From positions 119,576,727 to 119,640,726 of the forward strand of contig JASEVX010000003.1 in the NCBI GenBank assembly GCA_031761405.1: a DNA stretch of 64,000 bases, given 5' to 3'. The notes beneath the pieces were generated by a model. It did not search any database. It was not told the origin of the DNA and saw only the letters and a program-made list of their open reading frames with translations. Made by a program: the position numbers and the translations under genes. The stretch is from Serripes groenlandicus (lineage: Eukaryota; Mollusca; Bivalvia; Cardiida; Cardiidae). Shown here piece by piece: positions 37,101 to 44,880 of this stretch (position 1 is its first letter; each line of letters begins with the position of its first letter).

Positions 37101-37214
37101 GTTGCCATTCTGAATACGTATATACTGAAGGTACACCGGATGCTGTGCATATTAATGCAGCGTTACTGTCATTGACCGTAACGTTCCTAGTAGTAACTTC
37201 TACGTCTGGTGTAT
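19057..37214 (-). CDS. Ig/FN3 transmembrane receptor with five YxxL tyrosine motifs (split gene, 5' end missing)
   Basis: Nine exons join in frame: 36921-37214 (Ig), 35393-35713 (Ig-like), 33827-34132 (FN3), 27708-27842 (transmembrane), then tail exons 26530-26560, 21338-21384, 20930-20975, 20658-20734 and 19057-19130 with the stop. The ectodomain and TM exons are phase 1-1. The tail phases run 1-2-1-2-1, and each junction completes a codon. The product would be a type I surface protein with a ~100-residue cytoplasmic tail carrying YNTL, YYNL, YEDL, YGTL and YENL plus YETP. Such motifs in other animals bind SH2-domain kinases and phosphatases when phosphorylated, so a signalling adhesion or immune-type receptor is inferred. 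The ligand is unknown. No signal peptide or further upstream Ig exon was found. Introns carry SINE, LINE and a YR retrotransposon. Confidence 0.85.
19131..20657. other. Receptor intron
   Basis: About 1.5 kb, AT-rich, with no repeat or open frame that I can name. Confidence 0.5.
20658..20734 (-). CDS. Receptor tail exon 4 (YEDL ... YGTL)
   Basis: 77 bp, acceptor TATATTGCAG, donor GTAACT, phase 2 to 1. Carries NPYEDL and HEYGTL separated by nine residues, close to the spacing of an ITAM (YxxL/I, six to eight, YxxL/I). If the donor were not used, translation would stop four codons later (TAA), which is an alternative short end. The phase match to the 19.06-kb exon favours splicing. Confidence 0.8.
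20930..20975 (-). CDS. Receptor tail exon 3 (YYNL)
   Basis: 46 bp, acceptor TCTATTCCAG, donor GTATAT, phase 1 to 2. Encodes VSPVHSDPNTYYNLD, with the second YxxL motif. Confidence 0.8.
21338..21384 (-). CDS. Receptor tail exon 2 (YNTL)
   Basis: 47 bp, acceptor TTTTTATCAG, donor GTAAGA, phase 2 to 1. Encodes RTISSENDNEYNTLHT, with the first YxxL motif preceded by acidic residues. The left end of the YR retrotransposon starts ~68 bp away. Confidence 0.82.
21453..21687 (+). repeat. YR retrotransposon split direct repeat A1
   Basis: Begins ATTATATGAATTTCATATTC-like and matches 25456-25689 in direct orientation over ~235 bp with about 20-25 differences. Confidence 0.85.
21713..22465 (+). pseudogene. 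Gag-like ORF of the YR retrotransposon, broken
   Basis: Starts at an ATG with a basic run (MAPKRKIALKK), then loses frame. The last part (22136-22465) is open and ends with CNYF(N) ... CQSCGGNHPKSSC, a Cys/His cluster of the type C-x2-C-x4-H-x4-C at the C-terminus, as in nucleic-acid-binding Gag proteins of this order. The assignment rests on position and the knuckle. Confidence 0.65.
22690..23358 (+). pseudogene. Reverse transcriptase of the YR retrotransposon, broken
   Basis: Conserved blocks lie in several frames: the PVGLVAKNDG-type start near 22750, SINDFIG near 22820, an F(R)LLPI..LDFDLLGI stretch near 22950-22995, LPMGSSASCA at about 23029-23060, and the catalytic YLDDD at 23131-23145, followed by LTFLGIEMDS near 23259-23290. 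The LPMG/YLDD spelling is typical of DIRS-order RT. Stops near 22900, 22940 and 23017 kill it. Confidence 0.85.
23535..24036 (+). pseudogene. RNase H domain of the YR retrotransposon, broken by a G tract
   Basis: ELELYTDAMG (first catalytic Asp), then a run of 22 G (23587-23608) with loss of frame, then WPEYW-like, LFPVVAVVLIWP, VLFNVDNQANVQVIN (second Asp region) and IPSKENIIADSISR (final Asp). This is the order expected for the RNase H downstream of DIRS-type RT. Confidence 0.8.
24218..25102 (+). pseudogene. Tyrosine recombinase of the YR retrotransposon with SGNH-like C-terminal start
   Basis: An open frame of 294 codons. Catalytic residues seen are Arg81 (GLLRIGEF), Lys118 region (WSKTDQ), His192 and Arg195 (SHSFRIGGAT) and Tyr226 (NAYTNYIRL). 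The usual Trp/His before the Tyr is Cys218 (GRCKSNAY). The N-terminal core-binding part is out of frame upstream (24100-24217), so the gene is probably incomplete. Residues 249-257 (LWLAGSSIV) followed by HLGL and IKWGNG look like block I of the SGNH-hydrolase domain found in Ngaro-type elements, truncated at 25102. The enzyme family would integrate circular cDNA. Confidence 0.82.
25105..25306 (+). repeat. YR retrotransposon split direct repeat B1
   Basis: Matches 26292-26492 directly (ATTTCGACACTAT(A/G)GTAACAC ... TATGCCACTACAGTTTATCG ... TTTATTCTCTAA). Confidence 0.85.
25456..25689 (+). repeat. YR retrotransposon split direct repeat A2
   Basis: Direct copy of A1. It is separated from B1 by ~150 bp flanked by TAATACAG on both sides (25305-25312 and 25452-25459), possibly a small insertion. 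Confidence 0.85.
26292..26492 (+). repeat. YR retrotransposon split direct repeat B2 (right end)
   Basis: Direct copy of B1 that defines the right end of the element, ~37 bp before receptor tail exon 1. Confidence 0.85.
26530..26560 (-). CDS. Receptor tail exon 1 (YETP)
   Basis: 31-bp micro-exon with acceptor TTTTATTACAG and donor GTAAGA. It enters in phase 1, completing an Asp codon with the TM exon, and leaves in phase 2. It encodes DTNEYETPQS. It lies only ~37 bp from the right end of the YR retrotransposon. Confidence 0.82.
26561..27707. other. Receptor intron (tail exon 1 to TM exon)
   Basis: No repeat or exon recognised. A minus-strand frame at 26760-26969 is not gene-like. Confidence 0.5.
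27708..27842 (-). CDS. Receptor exon: transmembrane helix
   Basis: 135 bp, acceptor TTTATTTTTAG, donor GTAATA, phase 1-1, 45 residues. A short acidic stalk (ETEDSVVSTS) is followed by about 25 hydrophobic residues (AVIGGVVGSVAALAIV..., ending ILIC) and then a basic stop-transfer RQNRKH. This is too short for simple frame finding and was recognised from composition plus splice sites. Confidence 0.9.
27843..31264. other. Receptor intron, left part
   Basis: Unresolved sequence. Two adjacent minus-strand frames (29110-29358 and 29400-29684) are unusually long for this base composition, but I recognise no domain and see no splice sites linking them to the receptor. They may be remnants of an unrelated insertion. 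Confidence 0.35.
31265..31815 (+). mobile_element. LINE 3' end fragment (RT C-terminus and A-rich tail)
   Basis: The frame around 31275-31480 reads TDNEIVNYIIILMKQYIFNTK ... FKSRFRKLIKLEK, matching the usual last helix region of molluscan LINE reverse transcriptases (INY.I...KQYIY..R). After the stop an AT-rich 3' region runs to an AATAAATAAATA tail at about 31790-31805. 5'-truncated and non-functional. Confidence 0.5.
31816..32540. other. Receptor intron, unassigned
   Basis: No repeat or exon recognised. A 78-codon plus-strand frame (32186-32422) is unsupported. Confidence 0.4.
32541..33225 (+). mobile_element. LINE 3' end fragment, heavily decayed
   Basis: Across frames the pieces read QFIHNWYSHLCNSIRALLYS, FKYRLQIEAVRWFKRNKIPR, then DDECHLVIECSLYRDLRLKY: the thumb region and Cys/His motif (ExHLVxEC.LYRDLR) that end LINE reverse transcriptases. 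Several frameshifts and stops. The end near 33200 is AATAAAAC. Confidence 0.65.
33226..33826. other. Receptor intron, remainder next to FN3 exon
   Basis: AT-rich, with nothing recognised. Confidence 0.45.
33827..34132 (-). CDS. Receptor exon: fibronectin type III domain
   Basis: 306 bp, acceptor TTTCTTTTTAG, donor GTAGGC, phase 1-1, 102 residues. FN3 hallmarks are PPEIP at the start, SVTISWIPG (B-strand Trp), FIQYS (C strand), ITGLQSGTRHYFRLLAYN (E-F with the conserved L..GT.Y and R..A.N) and a final G-strand. It is membrane-proximal, as in many Ig-superfamily adhesion receptors. Confidence 0.9.
34909..35120 (-). mobile_element. SINE fragment in receptor intron
   Basis: Matches the body of the intact SINE at 39400-39696 (TTTAACGGCG, ATATCACGGC, CCAGTTCACC, CACACAACA, AGCAACTGGCTGCTTTTC, GTGACTTTTGTCAA) but has no tRNA-like head and is more diverged. 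Confidence 0.75.
35393..35713 (-). CDS. Receptor exon: divergent Ig-like domain
   Basis: 321 bp, acceptor TTGCATTTCAG, donor GTAAAT, phase 1-1, 107 residues. The length and the end (FGAVTIIISNGIGE, in place of the usual GxYxCxxxNxxG) suggest an Ig fold that has lost the F-strand cysteine. Two cysteines lie elsewhere (VECYRR, HDCSY) and could form a different bridge. Sequons are NLS and NIT. The fold assignment is weaker than for its neighbours, but the exon itself is well supported by its borders and phase. Confidence 0.75.
36058..36245 (-). mobile_element. SINE fragment in receptor intron
   Basis: A second headless copy of the same SINE: AATTATATCACGGCACCCA, CCAGGCAACTGGCTAGCTTC, CCATTGGTGGTAGACACATG. 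Older than the copy at 39.4 kb judging by substitutions. Confidence 0.7.
36921..37214 (-). CDS. Receptor exon: Ig domain
   Basis: 294 bp, acceptor CTTTCCAG, donor GTAAGT, phase 1-1, encoding 98 residues. Canonical Ig features are B-strand Cys (ALICTAS, about residue 22), Trp in SEW (about 36), and the F-strand YEYSGIYQC with the second Cys at about 73. It contains an N-glycosylation sequon (NVT). A GC-rich minisatellite begins about 80 bp 5' of this exon in the transcript sense (37.29-37.9 kb). Confidence 0.88.
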
Positions 37215-37289
37215 CTGGAAAGGCAATGTTAGATAAATCATATTGGTCTCAAACAATTGATTATAATATGATGTTTAGTATTTTTTATT

Positions 37290-37905
37290 ACCAGCCGGAA
37301 CAGCCGGAGTTCCGGAGTTCCGGAGTTCCGGCTGCATTAACCAGCCGGAATAGCCGGAGTTCCGGCTACTCCGGCTGTATAAACCGGCCGGATAAGCTTT
37401 ATTTCCTATTACTTCGACTGTACTTACCAGTCGAATATCATCATTCCGGCTACTCCGGCTGTATTAACCAGCCGGATAAGCTGTATTTCCTATTACTTCG
37501 ACTGTACTTACTAGTCGAATATCATCATTCCGGCTACTCCGGCTGTATAGCCGGAGTTCCGGCTACTCCGGCTGTATAAACCGGCCGGATAAGCTGTATT
37601 TCCTATTACTTCGACTGTACTTACCAGTCGAATATCATCATTCCGGCTACTCCGGCTGTATTAACCAGCCGGAACTCAGGCTTCTCCGGCTGTATAAACC
37701 AGGCGGAATAGCTGGAACTCCGTCTACACTGAATGTATTTACCAGCCGAAACAGTCGAACTCCAGCTACGTCGGCTGTATTAACCAGTCGGAACAGCTGG
37801 TTGTATTAACCACCCGGAACAGCCGGAACTCCGACAACACGGACTGTATATACCAGCCGGAACTCCGTCTATACCGGAACAGTCGGTCCTCCACATGTGG
37901 AAGAA
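37290..37905. repeat. GC-rich CCGGCTGTATTAACCAG minisatellite
   Basis: A ~30-bp core (CCGGCTACTCCGGCTGTATT plus AACCAGCCGGA) alternates with a ~60-bp spacer (TTTCCTATTACTTCGACTGT ... CAGTCGAATATCATCATT), giving higher-order units repeated about four times before decaying into single cores. The same core borders both large satellite arrays at 40.45 and 63.9 kb. Many short dyads (CCGGCCGG, AGCCGGCT-type). Confidence 0.88.
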
Positions 37906-38139
37906 TTATTTCACCGGCAATTGCTATCAGGTATAATTTACCATATGGAAATAAAGAGTAGCTGTAACTTTAACGCGCTATGACTCTTTAATTAATTCAT
38001 TCATCGCTTAGGTGCAAACGGCTCCAAAAAATATAATTATCTATCTTTAATATGTGGCATTTATATTTCGAGAAAAATATGATTTAAATGGTATTTTTTT
38101 AGGTTAAATAAACGTTGTCAATATCGAATACAGGACAAC

Positions 38140-38320
38140 AGATCACATGGACAAAAGCTCCCATGCTATTTTTGACAGAAGGTCCCATATTATTGTAATA
38201 GGGTGGACAAAAGATCCCATGTTATTTTAACAGGGTGGACAAAAGTTCCCACACCATTTTGACAGGATGGAAAAAAGATCCCATATTGATGAGCCATCCT
38301 GGTTTTTGTCTTAAGGTGAC
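38140..38320. repeat. ~45-bp minisatellite (GGTGGACAAAAGATCCCAT)
   Basis: Four units: (GG)ACAAAAG(A/C/T)TCCCA followed by TATT and TTGACAG-like, at about 38150, 38210, 38240 and 38270. Confidence 0.75.
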
Positions 38321-39399
38321 AGACAGTAAAGGTGTTGAGTATATTTTCTTCTTATTAAATGATTTCATAGAAAAATAAACCAGAAAAAAACGAAAAGATT
38401 AATAAAGTCAAATTTACTCCCTGTTAATAAAAAAATATGAGTAAATATATAGCAAACAAAATATAGCATATGGTAACTAGTAGTGTTGACAATTTAGCAC
38501 ATCATGATAATAAAATAATGAAAAGTGGATATACATGTATTTACAAACAAAACTGCTTTCAAAGTAGTTCATGCAGACAGGGTCTTTCAAATAGTAATAG
38601 TACTGTTTGAAATACCCTGATTCAGACATATTCAATCAACACACAGTCTGGTCATTGTCATTAGCACAGCTATTTATAAAGTTCACACCAATAATATGCT
38701 CAATGTTTTATTTTTCACAGTTTATGTAAAGAGTTCAATTAACAACACAATTTAGATTTTGATTGCCTTTAATTTAAAATAGCATATATCAAATATTATT
38801 ATATATATTTCATAGTTGCAAACGGTCTCGGATGCGGCACTCCTTCATCTACAATGTAATTTTTATTTTATCAAAATAAATTTAGATTTAGATGGTCTTT
38901 TTTAAGATATATTTGTAACTTCATGATTTCGGATTTGTTCGTTAAAGTCCGGCAATGCTCCCGATTTTACCCGAAGTTTTATGACCCTCATAAAGTCAAT
39001 TAGTATCACCAGGGGATCTGAAGCGAGTCGCGTATCCCTATTACATAATCATTAATACTATATACATGATCTATACTATAATCTTCAATGTGAAATGATG
39101 TATCTTTAACAACTGCGAATAGAAGGGGGTATTATACATTTAGTAACAGAACGTAAATTGGTAATTTACAGCTCTAAAACATTCCTGCCGTAAATGATAT
39201 AATGCGGTTTTTTTTCTGTTTCTGGCCCTCCCCCCAGAATTTCAAGAAGCGCGATCTGGCAAAAAATAAGAAAAAACAAATTGATGAAGAAATAAAAGCA
39301 GCCGATATAAATAACAAAAGTGTTTCAACCCAAGCTTTCACATCTGAAACGATGTATGTTGCCGAAATTAAGACAATGCGGATCGAGGTATCGCAACCA
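38321..39399. other. Unannotated AT-rich stretch
   Basis: No gene found. A short plus-strand frame at 39202-39411 runs into the SINE and is not considered real. Confidence 0.4.
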
Positions 39400-39696
39400 T
39401 TGATTGATTGATTGGGGTTTAACGCCGTTTTTAACAATTTCTCAGTTATATCACGGCGGCCAGTTCACCTTCTCATGCATTTCCTGGTTTTCTCACACCA
39501 GTACTCCACACAACAATCTTCCCAAGCAACTGGCTGCTTTTCCACATAGACTTAGCCCATTGGTGGAAGACGAATGACGCATGTCGCATTGACTTTTGTC
39601 AATCGTCGGAAAGAAAGTTGGCCGAGCCGGGATTCGAACTCACAACCCCTGGATTGACAGCCAGCGTCGCTACCGACTGAGCTACCGGGGCTCGGC
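39400..39696 (-). mobile_element. Intact tRNA-derived SINE with perfect 12-bp target duplication
   Basis: GTATCGCAACCA occurs immediately outside both ends (39388-39399 and 39697-39708). On the minus strand the element begins with a 76-bp tRNA-like head (39696 to 39621), continues through a ~180-bp body and ends in a CAAT-type tail (39400-39415). It is therefore a complete, recently inserted SINE transcribed by RNA polymerase III. By recollection it resembles the tRNA-SINEs widespread in bivalves. Confidence 0.92.
39621..39696 (-). other. tRNA-like head of the SINE (internal Pol III promoter)
   Basis: On the minus strand: GGTAGCTCAGTCGGTAG (A box), an anticodon-arm-like CTGGCTGTCAATCCAG, and GAGTTCGAATCCCGG (B box). 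The T stem does not pair properly and the anticodon stem has mismatches, so it is a promoter-bearing tRNA derivative and not a working tRNA gene. Confidence 0.85.
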
Positions 39697-39708
39697 GTAT
39701 CGCAACCA

Positions 39709-40440
39709 AAGTGCGAATAAAAGAAAATATTATTGAAATACTTAAATTAAATATGTGATTAACTGCGAATAAAGTTGAAAACATTGTGACAAAAGGCGAA
39801 AAAGCTGGTGTTGAGTAATTTATGCTTTTGTCACACTGTGTTCAAAATGGTCTTATGCAGCCGCGTCAGAAAGCGTGTGTATGTGGGAAAAGGTTACGAT
39901 AAAATCCACCTTACTATGTTGTGAATTAAAAACGCTGTTGACCGAAATTTACAAATATCAGACTTTACCCATAAATACGCATTTGGACGCATCAATAGTT
40001 CACGGGTTTTAGAAACAGTGTATAAATTGGAGACATTAATCATTAATAATTAGAAAATTAATGAATGTTTTCCATTCTATTCAATTGTTATTTAATTAAG
40101 TTCAACATCCATGATTTTCCATAATTGTGCATACTTATATGTGTATCGTTAGTCTATTTGTTAGTTTTCATCATGGATATGCTTATGTATATAACATGGA
40201 ACGTGTGTCAATAAATACTATTAATTTACAGATGTTTTGGTTTTATCCATATTAAGCTATAAACTAGTGTATTTGGCTAATTGCCCGCCACGACTATCCA
40301 CGAGGCGTTAATTGTTTTATTACCCCGGTCACAGCGTGTGATCAATGTGTATTGGTAAATAACGGAACCTAACGGAGATTAATGAATGAATTGTTTCAGA
40401 GCGCAGCTAGGCTTATCGATATTTGATATTTATCTGATGA
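39709..40440. other. Unannotated AT-rich stretch
   Basis: No gene or repeat recognised between the SINE and the satellite. Confidence 0.4.
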
Positions 40441-40454
40441 TCAAAATTCTTCGG

Positions 40455-40655
40455 TATGGCTGCGTCGGCTGTATTAACCAGCCGGAACAGGCGGAACTCC
40501 CTCTTCACCGACTATATTAACCAACCGAAACAGTCGGACCTCCAGCTACGTCGGCTGTATTAACCAGCCGGAACAGAGGGAATTCCAGTTACACAAACTA
40601 TATTAATCAAGCGGAACTCCGGCAACTCCGACTGTATTAACCATGCATGCTTCAA
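40455..40655. repeat. CCGGCTGTATTAACCAG minisatellite at the outer edge of satellite array 1
   Basis: About six diverged ~30-40-bp units. It leads straight into the satellite at about 40660 (TTAACCATGCATGCTTC). The same junction occurs in inverse orientation at 63.85-63.88 kb. Confidence 0.85.
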
Positions 40656-43380
40656 TCCACCGTCCCATCCATCTATCTCGAACAATAGGCACGCGAAAAC
40701 GAGGGTGAAACCACTCTGTCGGCCAAACTCCGGCTGTGTTTTGCAGCCGGCAGCGATACATCCGGGTGGAATCCGGCTAGCGTGTCTGGGAGCAAGAGTG
40801 TGTGACTTTCACCTGACATATATGTCAGGATGCCAGTTAAACTCTCTAACATCCAGCAATTTCCAGCCGGAGTTAGCCGGAGTTGGGCTGCTAAAACGCC
40901 AACTTCATGTGATCATTGCAGCCAGCTGCAATAAATCCGGGCGGAATCCGGCTAGTGCAACTCGGAGCCAGAGTGAGGCACTTTCACGTGACACATGTCA
41001 CAATGCCAGTTAAGCTCTCTAACTCGAACAGGACGGGTGCAAATTCGGGAATATGTCGGGAAATACCAACTCCGGCTGTGCATGGCTGCCGGCTGATGGA
41101 CCTTGTCGAAACCGGATGTCATGCAACAGGAAGTCAGTTTGACGCGCTTTCACCTGGCATACATTAATCCACCGTCCATTCAATCTATATCGGGCAATAA
41201 GCACGCCAAAACGAGGGTGGGAGCCACTCTGTTGGCCCAACTCCGGCTAGGTTTTGCAGCCGGCTGCGATAAATCCGGGTGGAATCCGGCTAGCGTGTCT
41301 GGGAGCCAGAGTGTTTCACTTTCACCTGACATATGCCAAGATTCCAGTTAAACTCTAATATCGAGCAAAATACAGCCGGAGTTGGGCTGTAGACTTGGCC
41401 AAACTGCCAACTTAATCTGAACATGGCAGCCAGCTGCAATACATCCGGATGGAATCCGGCTAGTGCGACTCGGAGCCAGATTGAGGCGCTTTCACCTGGC
41501 ATGCTTCAATCCACCGTCCAATCCATCTATCTCGAACAATAGGCACGCCAAAACGAGGGTGAGACCACTCTGTCGGCCCAACTTCGGCTGGGTTTTGCAG
41601 CCGGCTGCGATACATCCGGGTGGGATCCGGCTAGTGTGTCTGGGAGCCAGAGTGTGTCACTTTCATTTGACATATATGTCAGGATGCCAGTTAAACTCTC
41701 TAATTTCCAGCCGGAGTAAGCCGGAGTTAGCCGGAGTTGAGCTGCCAAAACGCCAAATGCATGTGAACATTGCAGCCAGCTGCGATAAATCCGGGCGGAA
41801 TCCTGCTAGTGCAACTCGGTGCTAGAGTGAGGCACTTTCGCCTGCCACATCTCACGATGCCAGTTAAGATTTCTAATTCGAACAGGACGGGTGCAAAGTC
41901 GGGAATATGTCAGGAAATCTATCTCGAACAATAGGCACGCCAAAACGAGGGTGAGACCACTCTGTCGGCCCAACTTCGGCTGGGCTTTGCAGCCGGCTGC
42001 GATACATCCGGGTTGAATCCGGGTTGCGTTTCTGGGAGCCAGAGTGTGTCACTTTCACCTGACATATATGTCAGGATGCCAGTTAAACTCTCTAATATCC
42101 AGCAATTTCCAGCCGGAGTTAGCTGGAGTTGGGCTGCCAAAACGCCAACTTCATGTGAACATTGCAGCCAGCTGCGATGAATCCGGGCGGAATCCGGCTA
42201 GTGCAACTCGGAGCCAGAGTGAGGCACGTTCACGTGACACATGTCGTGATGCCAGTTAAGCTCTCTTATTCGAACAGGACGGGTGCAAAGTCGGGAATAT
42301 GTCGGGAAATCCCAACTTCGGCTGTGCATGGCTGCCGGCTGACGGACCTTGGCGAAACCGGATGTCATGCAACAGAAAGTCAGTTTGATGCGCTTTCACC
42401 TGGCATGCTTCAATCTACCGTTCATTCCATCTATCTCGAGCAATAGGCACGCCAAAACGAGGGTAAGACCACTCTGTCGGCCCAACTCCGGCTGGGTTTT
42501 GCAGCCGGCTGCGATACATCCGGGTTGAATCCGGCTAGCGTGTCTGGGAGCCAGAGTGTGTCACTTTCATTTGACATATATGCCAAAGCGCCAACTTCAT
42601 GTGAACATTGCAGCCAGCTGCGATAAATCCGGGCGGAATCCGGCCTGTGCAACTCGGAGCCAGAGTGAGGCACTTTCACCTGACACATGTCACGATGCCA
42701 GTTAAGCTTTCTAATTCGAACATGATGGGTGCAAAGTCGGGAATATGTCGGGAAATACCAACTCCGGCTGGGTTTTGCAGCCGGCTGCGATACATCCGGG
42801 TGGAATCAGGCTAGCGTTTCTGGGAGCCAGAGTGTGTCACTTTCACCTGACATATATGTCAGGATGCCAGTTAAACTCTCTGATATCCAGCAATTTCCAG
42901 CCGGAGTTAGCCGGAGTAGGGCTGCCAAAACGCCAACTTCATGTGAACATTGCAGCCGGCTGCGATGAATCCGGGCAGAATACGGCTAATGCAACTAGGA
43001 GCCAGAGTGAGGCACTTTCACGTGACACATGTCACGATGCCATTTAAGCTTTTTAATTCGAACAGGACGGGTGCATAGTCGGGAATATGTCGGGAAATCC
43101 CAACTTCGGCTTTGCATGGCTGCCGGCTGACGGACCTTGGCGAAACCGGATGTCATGCAACAGGAAGTCAGTTTGAGGCGCTTTCACCTGGCATACACCA
43201 ATCCACCGTCCAATCCATCTATCTCGAGCAATAGGCACGCCAAAATGAGGGTGGGAGCCACTATGTCGTCTCAACTCAGGCTGGGTTTTGCAACCGGCTG
43301 CGATAAATCCGGCTAGCGTGTCTTGGAGCCAGAGTGTGTCACTTTCACCTGACATATGCCAGGATGCCAGTTAAACTCTG
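40656..43380 (+). repeat. GC-rich satellite array 1 (forward)
   Basis: Built from related ~175-190-bp subunits that share GCAGCCGGCTGCGATA, ATCCGG(G)(T/C)GGAATCCGGCTAG and GGAGCCAGAGTG, then a TGACA...TGTCA dyad and ATGCCAGTTAA. Three subunit types alternate into a ~540-bp higher-order unit marked by CACGCCAAAACGAGGGTG (near 40.69, 41.21, 41.55, 41.94, 42.45 and 43.23 kb). The uneven spacing shows internal deletions and duplications. Base composition is far more GC-rich than the surroundings. Many 60-120-codon frames exist on both strands, but all are repeats of one another and not genes. Confidence 0.93.
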
Positions 43381-43640
43381 TTGAAAGCACGGCTTTATCA
43401 CTTCTTCAAACTCAACCTGCAGGAAAGTGTCGGTTAATGCTTCCTCGAGCATAGATATTTTATTCCCAATCGTCAATCAACCGCCTCCGTGAAGTTTCAT
43501 CAAATGCCTGTTAATTTGACATGGGTATGCCATAGGGGAGTTGAATATGTGTGATTAACTGATGGGTGTACATTGTCGCATGCAACAGGTTTATTGATCA
43601 AACACATTCATTAAACAATCTATTCAACAAGAATTCAACC
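43381..43640. other. Unannotated inner flank of array 1
   Basis: AT-rich, no gene. The satellite stops abruptly within ATGCCAGTTAAACTCT. Confidence 0.4.
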
Positions 43641-43664
43641 GCGTCGGTCGGGTGCAGTGGTAGA
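43641..43664 (+). mobile_element. SINE head (tRNA-Gly-like), left of the MULE insertion
   Basis: GCGTCGGTCGGGTGCAGTGG followed by TAGA resembles the 5' part of a tRNA (A box GTGCAGTGGTAGA). The rest of the head (GAGCGTCCGCCTC...) lies 1.2 kb away at 44881, after the inserted element. Confidence 0.55.
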
Positions 43665-44880
43665 CCGGGTTTGTTCCCGGAACGCCTACTCGATTTAATC
43701 TCTACCTGGTCAAAATTGAGGATTAGGGGGCCTTTTAAAGGAAGTTATAAGTGATAGATTTATGTTGACTTAATTGATAAGATAATTGAACATGGTCATA
43801 TTTTTTCTTTTATAAACAAAAAATATTATTTTGTATGTATTACGCTTCAATCTAAATTTAAACACTTCAAAACTTTTACAGTTGAAAAAAACTGGTATTT
43901 GGATGAAATGTGGTTGAAACGTATTGTTGAACATGGGCCAAGGCATGTTAAAAGCGAAGGCTACTTTCCCCACAACAATTTCAAGTGGTACACTTTCTAA
44001 AAAGGCAACAGGTTTGGGTGCTTATTCTGTTGGCATGAGTTTGATTCTCGTCTGCACTTGTGATCGGTTTAACATTATTTAAACTACATAAACAACTACA
44101 CAAAATAATACAATTTAAACTAGTTTTATTTGTTATCATATTAATCAACATAATATAGAAAATGAGTATTTGTAAAAATTCTTCTGTATGCATAGCACAG
44201 ATAAAACATATACATATATACAACAGCACATTATACACATTAGATAGATGCTATTTTCACACAGTTTAGCTCCCAACTGGATGAGTTGGGATGCTGAGCC
44301 CACATCAGTCATTAAATCAATCACTCCAGTTTAATATCTCTCTTTGAGAACTATCAGGCGACGATCAATGTTCAGGTACCGTTGGGTTTGCGGTCTTGTA
44401 TTTCCACCTGCAGCTCTCTGAATTATGTTGATATCGTTGCAGTTCTGAACGTCTTTAACTATCTGTATGGCCGTGAATATATTAGGGTGGGCATGTTGGG
44501 TTTTTAGTTTACTGTGACATCCTTCAACATTAATAGCTATCAAACTGTAAGAACATAAAGCTTTAATTTAAAGGGCAAATATTTTGTGTGTTTGAATGAT
44601 AATTTGTTTGTGCTACATGTTAAAACCAAATTAAATACAAATTAATAATGGTTTAACTTTAAGTTAATTATTAATTAATTAATAGCTATCAAACTGTAAG
44701 AACGTAAAACATGATAATTATATTTACAAAATTTACTATTTAAATATTTAATACTTTTATCAAAAGTTAATAAAAAAGAGTTCCAAAGTCATCTACAAAA
44801 TAAATCTATAATTTACCCTTTAAAAGGCCCCCTAATTACACGATACACTTAAGTCGAGTAGGCGTTCCGGGAACACACCG
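43665..44880 (-). mobile_element. MULE-type DNA transposon, internally deleted, inserted in a SINE
   Basis: Inverted ends share TGTTCCCGGAACGCCTACTC (43672-43691 and complement at 44856-44875), plus a further inverted block ATTAGGGGGCCTTTT (43724-43738 and complement near 44821-44836). A minus-strand frame inside matches the C-terminus of MULE transposases. TAGA lies just outside each end (43661-43664, 44881-44884). This is shorter than the 8-10 bp usual for MULEs, so the exact ends may differ. ~1.2 kb, not autonomous. Confidence 0.7.
44331..44543 (-). pseudogene. MULE transposase C-terminal remnant
   Basis: Reads NVEGCHSKLKTQHAHPNIF and, later, RAAGGNTRPQTQRY and a stop after LIVLKERY. MULE transposases (often found with FLYWCH fingers) end with EGWH..L.......HP(N/H)I, a helix with Q, then a basic (K/R)-rich KYR(D/N) segment, which this follows. 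The tryptophan of the EGWH motif is Cys here. The catalytic DDE part is absent. Confidence 0.65.

Noticed and set aside
39621..39696. Functional tRNA gene
   Set aside because: A and B boxes are good, but the T and anticodon stems do not pair. It is the head of a SINE with target duplications.
40705..43355. Many overlapping 60-120-codon open frames on both strands of satellite array 1
   Set aside because: They are repeated copies of the same satellite translation, start at arbitrary ATGs and have no domain or splice context. Openness follows from the GC-rich unit.
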